Below are positions 59,684 to 64,000 of a DNA stretch of 64,000 bases, one piece after another. This DNA comes from CANHBY01 sp031374415. Its GTDB lineage: Bacteria > Pseudomonadota > Gammaproteobacteria > Burkholderiales > Burkholderiaceae_C. The stretch lies in NCBI GenBank assembly GCA_031374415.1, contig JANMGB010000119.1:124001-188000 (forward strand). The letters run 5' to 3'. A program made the position numbers and the translations under genes. Numbering within the stretch: the stretch's first letter is position 1; every line of letters starts with the position of its first letter. The notes under the pieces are model-generated. The model was not told the origin of the DNA and ran no database searches. It saw only the letters and a list, made by a program, of their open reading frames with translations.

Positions 59684-60985
59684 ATGCGTGTCCTCGTGCT
59701 AGGCAGTGGCGTCATCGGCACCTCAGTGGCCTACTATCTGGCGCGATCTGGTCATCAGGTCACGGTTGTCGACCGGCAACCCGGCCCAGCCCTGGAGACC
59801 AGCTATGCCAATGCAGGCGAAGTCTCGCCGGGCTATTCGGCACCCTGGGCCGGTCCCGGTGTGCCGCTCAAGGCCATCAAGTGGTTGTTGATGCACCATA
59901 GCCCACTGGCCATCACGCCCATGCTGGACGCCGCGATGTGGCGCTGGGGCGCACAGATGTTGCGCAACTGCACCGAGGCTCGCTACAAGACAAACAAAGC
60001 GCGCATGGTGCGCCTGGCTGAGTACAGCCGCGACTGTCTGCGAGAGTTGCGCGCGGAAACAGGCATTCGCTACGACGAACGCAGCCAGGGCACGTTACAG
60101 CTGTTCCGCACGCAAAAGCAGCTGGATGGCGTGGCCAAGGACACGGAGATCCTGCGGCAGTACGGTGTTCCATTCGAGGTACTGGACCGCACTGGTTACC
60201 TCCGATATGAGCCCGCGCTGACCGAGGTGCAGCACAAGTTTGTCGGCGCGCTGCGCTTACCCGACGACGAGACCGGTGACTGCTTCAAGTTCACGCAGCA
60301 GCTGGCCGAGGCCGCCAAGGTCATCGGAGTGCAGTTCCGCTTCGGGGTTGACATCCAGGGCATCGATGCCTTTGGTGGTCGCGTCACCGGCGTGCGCACG
60401 TCTGAAGGCGTGCTGGAGGCTGAGCGCTATGTGCTGGCGCTGGGCAGTTATTCAACACAGATGCTCGCGCCACTGAGGGTGCGTATCCCCGTCTACCCCG
60501 TGAAGGGCTACTCGATCACCGTGCCCATTAGCGATACCAGCATGGCGCCCGAGTCGACCATCATGGATGAGACGTACAAGGTTGCTGTGACTCGCCTGGG
60601 CGACCGCATTCGGGTCGGTGGCATGGCGGGCTTGTCCGGCTTTGACCTCAACCTGGATCCCGCTCGGCGGCGCACGCTGGAGTTTGTCGTCAGTGATCTG
60701 TTTCCGCTTGGCGGCGACGTGTCACGGTCCGAGTTTTGGTGCGGCTTGCGCCCGATGACGCCCGACGGCACCCCCATCGTGGGCGGCACGGCCATCGACA
60801 ACCTTTTCCTCAGCACCGGCCACGGAACCTTGGGTTGGACCATGGCCACGGGCACAGGTCGAGTGATGGCGGATCTCATCAGCGGTCGCACGCCACAAAT
60901 TGACATGCAAGGTCTGACCATCGACCGCTATCCGCAGCCGCGGCCCCACCGTGCCAGCCGCCACGCCCAAGATGCCATCGCTTGA
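59684..60985 (+). CDS. dadA: D-amino acid dehydrogenase small subunit (DadA)
   Basis: The 433 aa FAD protein oxidatively deaminates D-amino acids, passing electrons to the respiratory chain. The FAD loop VLVLGSGVIGTSVAYYLA is at residues 3-20. ETSYANAGEVSPGYSAPWAG and the C-terminal GLRPMTPDGTPIVGGTAIDN plus STGHGTLGWTMATGTGR are typical of DadA. CGGAGAA before ATG 59684 is a good ribosome-binding site. No alanine racemase (dadX) follows, unlike the Pseudomonas dadAX operon, so its substrate may be other than D-alanine. Confidence 0.93.
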   Translation: MRVLVLGSGVIGTSVAYYLARSGHQVTVVDRQPGPALETSYANAGEVSPGYSAPWAGPGVPLKAIKWLLMHHSPLAITPMLDAAMWRWGAQMLRNCTEARYKTNKARMVRLAEYSRDCLRELRAETGIRYDERSQGTLQLFRTQKQLDGVAKDTEILRQYGVPFEVLDRTGYLRYEPALTEVQHKFVGALRLPDDETGDCFKFTQQLAEAAKVIGVQFRFGVDIQGIDAFGGRVTGVRTSEGVLEAERYVLALGSYSTQMLAPLRVRIPVYPVKGYSITVPISDTSMAPESTIMDETYKVAVTRLGDRIRVGGMAGLSGFDLNLDPARRRTLEFVVSDLFPLGGDVSRSEFWCGLRPMTPDGTPIVGGTAIDNLFLSTGHGTLGWTMATGTGRVMADLISGRTPQIDMQGLTIDRYPQPRPHRASRHAQDAIA

Positions 60986-61063
60986 GCCCGCCGGCTCGCA
61001 TGGTTTTGCCGGTTGTGCCGATCCAGCCACAGCGTCTGGCGAGTCCATCTGCAGTTCTCCGCC

Positions 61064-62332
61064 ATGATGCACAGTCCCTCGACACCCTTCTTACGCACGC
61101 TCCTTGCCCCTATGCCCTGGTCGACCCGCCGCGCCTTGTTGGCTCAGTTCTGGCATGCCTTGCAGCACTGGCCTTGGCGCGCCACGTTTCGCACCGTGCG
61201 CCATCGCTTCCGCGAGGATCGTTTGGGGCTGACCGCGGGCAGCCTGACCTTCACCACCCTGATCTCCCTGGTGCCTCTGGTGACGGTGATGTTGGCTGTC
61301 TTTTCGGCCTTTCCGATGTTTTCAGATTTCCAGTCGTCACTGGAGAATTACTTCCTCAAAAGTTTGGTGCCTGACGACATTGCCAAGCCTGTCCTGCGTG
61401 CACTGACGCAGTTTTCCTCCAAAGCCCAACGCTTGGGTGCGGTGGGGCTGATTTTTTTCGTGCTGTCAGCCCAAGCACTGATGTTGACCATCGATCGAAC
61501 CCTCAATGCCATCTGGCGCGTACGCAAACCCCGCCCGATCGCCCAGCGTGTGTTGGTCTACTGGGCTGCGGCCACCCTGGGGCCCTTGCTCTTGGGGGTT
61601 AGTTTGTCCATCACCTCGTATGCCGTGTCAGCTTCCCGGGGGCTGGTCGGTGCCTTACCGGGTGGGGTGGCGTTTATTTTGAGCGTGATCGAGTTTGTCA
61701 TGCTCACGGGGGGGCTGGCGGCCTTGTTCCGATACGTGCCCAACACCTTCGTTCGCTGGAGTCATGCTTTGACCGGGGCTGTGGTCGCGGTGGCTGGTTT
61801 TCAGGTGGCCAAACGGGCCTTGGGCTGGTACTTGAGTTCGGTTCCCACCTACGAGGTGATCTACGGGGCATTCGCCGCGGTCCCCATTCTTCTGATCTGG
61901 GTTTTCCTGACCTGGGGCATTGTTTTGCTGGGGGCTGTGATTGCCGCCTATGCGCCAAGTGTGCAGATGAAAGTGGTACGCCAGGCTGATGTGGCGGGGG
62001 CGTCTTTTCATTTGGCGGTGACGATCTTGCGCCTGCTGATGGCTGCGCGTTCTCAGCCTGGCCGTGGTTTGAGCTTGGAGTCCTTGGCCACCAGCCTGCG
62101 CATCGACCCGCTGCAGATCGAGCCTGCCCTGGATGCCCTCGTCAGCCAGGATTGGGTGGCCCGGCTGGACGAAGCGGGCAGTGCCCGCTACGCCCTGATT
62201 TGCGAGCCCGAATCGACCCTGGTGGCACCCCTGGTAGCGGCCTTGTTGTTGGCACCTTCGGATGAGTTGGGTGGGTTTTGGCAGCAGGCCGGTTTTGACC
62301 AGATGCACCTCGCCACCCTTTTGGCGTCATGA
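61064..62332 (+). CDS. YihY/BrkB family inner-membrane protein
   Basis: The 422 aa protein has about six helices in the first 300 residues, with REDRLGLTAGSLTFTTLISL, ALTQFSSKAQRLGAVGLIFF and TYEVIYGAFAAVPILLIWVF, typical of YihY/BrkB. The C-terminal 120 residues are soluble and look like a winged-helix segment (LESLATSLRIDPLQIEPAL). Members were once called ribonuclease BN; that activity belongs to another protein. No clear ribosome-binding site; ATG 61064 or 61067. Confidence 0.88.
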   Translation: MMHSPSTPFLRTLLAPMPWSTRRALLAQFWHALQHWPWRATFRTVRHRFREDRLGLTAGSLTFTTLISLVPLVTVMLAVFSAFPMFSDFQSSLENYFLKSLVPDDIAKPVLRALTQFSSKAQRLGAVGLIFFVLSAQALMLTIDRTLNAIWRVRKPRPIAQRVLVYWAAATLGPLLLGVSLSITSYAVSASRGLVGALPGGVAFILSVIEFVMLTGGLAALFRYVPNTFVRWSHALTGAVVAVAGFQVAKRALGWYLSSVPTYEVIYGAFAAVPILLIWVFLTWGIVLLGAVIAAYAPSVQMKVVRQADVAGASFHLAVTILRLLMAARSQPGRGLSLESLATSLRIDPLQIEPALDALVSQDWVARLDEAGSARYALICEPESTLVAPLVAALLLAPSDELGGFWQQAGFDQMHLATLLAS

Positions 62333-62455
62333 AAGTGGCCCCCATTACGGGCCTCTTGGTGCGAGACAGCAGCGATATCCCTGAAAATGGTGGTACATAT
62401 TGAACATTCCAGCGCGTAAGGTTGCGCGCTCCCCCATCTGGTTCAGAGGTTCGTC

Positions 62456-62914
62456 ATGAAAGTCAGCGACATTCTTCGCGTCAAGGGCAGTGCTTTGTAC
62501 ACCGTGTCTCCCGAACAGCCCTTGGCCGAGGCCATGGCCACCATGGCCGAGCTCAACATGGGCTCACTCGTCGTCATGGATCACGGCGAGTTGGTCGGTA
62601 TGTTGACCTTCCGTGAGGCGATTTCTGCGGTGGTCAAAAATGGGGGGACTGTGGGTCAGACTGTCATCCGCTCCGTCATGGACGACCATCCCGTGACCTG
62701 CACCCCCGAGACCGACATGGATGAAGTGCGTCGCATCATGCTGGAGCATCACACCCGTTACATGCCGGTCATGTCGCAGCGTGTGCTGATGGGGGTGATG
62801 TCGTTTTACGACGTGGCCAAAGCGGTGGTGGAGGGTCAAGATTTTGAAAATCGCATGCTCAAGGCCTATATCCGTGACTGGCCGGCAGACGATACCCAAC
62901 ACGCGGCGCTGTGA
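62456..62914 (+). CDS. CBS-domain protein
   Basis: The 152 aa protein consists of two CBS repeats (about residues 5-60 and 75-130), with MGSLVVMDHGELVGMLTFRE and DEVRRIMLEHHTRYMPVM. Such tandem CBS modules bind adenine nucleotides or NAD derivatives; partner unknown. AGAGG precedes the ATG. A leader inverted repeat AGCGCG/CGCGCT (62411-62430) lies upstream. The YihY-CBS-aroC order is common in the family. Confidence 0.88.
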   Translation: MKVSDILRVKGSALYTVSPEQPLAEAMATMAELNMGSLVVMDHGELVGMLTFREAISAVVKNGGTVGQTVIRSVMDDHPVTCTPETDMDEVRRIMLEHHTRYMPVMSQRVLMGVMSFYDVAKAVVEGQDFENRMLKAYIRDWPADDTQHAAL

Positions 62915-62947
62915 GCTGCCGGATCCTCCCTTTGAAGGTTTTTTCTC

Positions 62948-64000
62948 ATGTCCGGCAATACTTTTGGTCATTTGTTTTGTGTCACCAACTTTGGTGAGTC
63001 GCATGGTCCGGCCATTGGCTGCGTGATTGACGGCTGCCCTCCTGGCTTGGCATTGAGTGAGGCTGACATTCAGCCCGAACTTGACCGCCGCAGGCCCGGT
63101 ACCTCTCGCTTCGTGACCCAGCGCAATGAGGCCGACACCGTTGAGATTTTGTCCGGTGTGTATGAGGGGCACACGACGGGTACGCCGATTGCCTTGTTGA
63201 TACGCAACACCGATCAGCGCTCCAAGGACTACAGCAACATCCTGCAAACCTTTAGGCCCGGTCACGCGGACTACACCTACTGGCACAAGTATGGGGTGCG
63301 CGATCCGCGTGGTGGCGGGCGTTCATCAGCGCGTTTGACTGCGCCAATGGTGGGGGCCGCAGCAGTGGCGCGCAAGTGGTTGGCGCAGCAGCATGGCATC
63401 CGTTTTTCTGGCCACATGAGTCAGCTGGGCGATATTGAGATCCCTTTCGAGGGCCTGGAGCACATCCCCAATAATCCATTTTTTGCAGCCAACGTCACCG
63501 ACATCGCGCGCCTGGAGGCCTACATGGATGCCCTGCGCAAGGCCGGCGACAGCTGCGGTGCGCGCATTGAAGTCGCTGCGCACGGCATGCCCGTGGGTTG
63601 GGGCGCGCCTTTGTTCGACAAACTCGATGCCGATATTGCCTACGCCATGATGGGCATCAATGCGGTCAAGGGCGTTGAGATCGGCGCCGGCTTTGCGTCG
63701 GTTGCTCAGCGCGGCACGACCCATGGCGATGAGCTCACGCCTGCAGGGTTTCGCACCAACCATGCGGGCGGTGTGTTGGGCGGCATTTCGACGGGGCAAG
63801 ACATCACCGTTCGCATCGCGATCAAACCGACCAGCTCGATTCACACGCCTCGGGATTCGATCGACATGCACGGACAGCCTGCTCAGGTGCGCACGGTGGG
63901 GCGGCATGATCCCTGTGTTGGCATTCGAGCCACGCCCATCGCCGAGGCGATGTTGGCCTTGGTGTTGATGGATCATGCCCTGCGCCACCGGGCTCAGTGT
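62948..64000 (+). CDS. aroC: Chorismate synthase (3' end outside window)
   Basis: The visible 351 codons cover nearly all of this enzyme, which forms chorismate from EPSP using reduced FMN. Signatures are FGESHGPAIGCVIDGCPPG at about residues 16-34, RRRPGTSRFVTQRNE, GVRDPRGGGRSSAR (FMN/phosphate site) and RHDPCVGIRATPIAEAM near the end. GAAGG precedes ATG 62948. About 15 residues are missing beyond base 64000. Confidence 0.98.
   Translation, partial: MSGNTFGHLFCVTNFGESHGPAIGCVIDGCPPGLALSEADIQPELDRRRPGTSRFVTQRNEADTVEILSGVYEGHTTGTPIALLIRNTDQRSKDYSNILQTFRPGHADYTYWHKYGVRDPRGGGRSSARLTAPMVGAAAVARKWLAQQHGIRFSGHMSQLGDIEIPFEGLEHIPNNPFFAANVTDIARLEAYMDALRKAGDSCGARIEVAAHGMPVGWGAPLFDKLDADIAYAMMGINAVKGVEIGAGFASVAQRGTTHGDELTPAGFRTNHAGGVLGGISTGQDITVRIAIKPTSSIHTPRDSIDMHGQPAQVRTVGRHDPCVGIRATPIAEAMLALVLMDHALRHRAQC

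Overview
The window is a 64 kb piece of a GC-rich chromosome from a betaproteobacterium, most likely order Burkholderiales, family Comamonadaceae. This is inferred from protein wording and gene order (rpsO-pnp-quinone oxidoreductase-tpiA-secG-tRNA-Leu-nuoA..N; ftsK-lolA; mltG-tmk-holB-pilZ-tatD; YihY-CBS-aroC), not from a database search. Almost all of it is housekeeping sequence. There is no prophage, CRISPR array, secretion island or complete insertion sequence.

Layout. 1-13.4 kb: end of trpB, trpA, accD, then mrcA (PBP1a) on the minus strand, folC, a SPOR protein, cvpA, purF, metZ, a DUF1653 protein, an RsmB-type RNA methyltransferase, a DesA-type fatty acid desaturase, and rpmG/rpmB on the minus strand. 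13.6-19.6 kb: PHB-depolymerase-type esterase, trxB, a Crp/Fnr regulator, ftsK and lolA. 19.6-20.6 kb: two copies of a 260-280 bp inverted-repeat element (MITE-like, with nested REP-type palindromes) flanking a DUF4936 gene. 20.7-26.8 kb: ygfZ, mltG, tmk, holB, pilZ, tatD, an exported ankyrin protein and a small conserved-looking protein. 26.8-36 kb: 3-hydroxybutyrate dehydrogenase, an alpha/beta hydrolase, relA, tRNA-Val, phaR, rimO, metC and tsaD. 36-41.4 kb: rpsO, pnp, quinone oxidoreductase, tpiA, secG and tRNA-Leu. 41.5-57.8 kb: the complete 14-gene complex I operon nuoA-N, then NUDIX, DUF1178 and DUF2069 genes. 57.8-61 kb: a TyrR-type sigma-54 activator divergent from dadA. 61-64 kb: YihY protein, CBS protein and aroC, cut by the window end.

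How the genes work together. Complex I is fully encoded. Polyhydroxybutyrate turnover is represented by three scattered genes (esterase/depolymerase, bdhA, phaR). Ribosome and translation functions recur (rpmB, rpmG, rpsO, rimO, tsaD, an RNA methyltransferase, two tRNAs). Translational coupling by ATGA or GTGA overlaps is common (trpB/trpA, purF/metZ, ftsK/lolA, nuoF/nuoG, nuoJ/nuoK, NUDIX/DUF1178).

Most interesting points. (1) Eight transcription-unit heads have a -10-like hexamer only 6-9 nt before the ATG and no Shine-Dalgarno sequence, suggesting leaderless mRNAs for ftsK, ygfZ, pilZ, rimO, tsaD, folC, the RNA methyltransferase and the DUF2069 gene. (2) The tyrR-like/dadA intergenic region has a well-spaced -24/-12 sigma-54 site and two upstream palindromes with TyrR-box geometry. 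(3) Long stems occur in the pnp, rpsO and rpmB leaders and between tRNA-Leu and nuoA, all plausible post-transcriptional control points. (4) The paired MITE-like elements appear to have split a ygfZ-DUF4936 unit. I did not find a clearly new multi-gene system.
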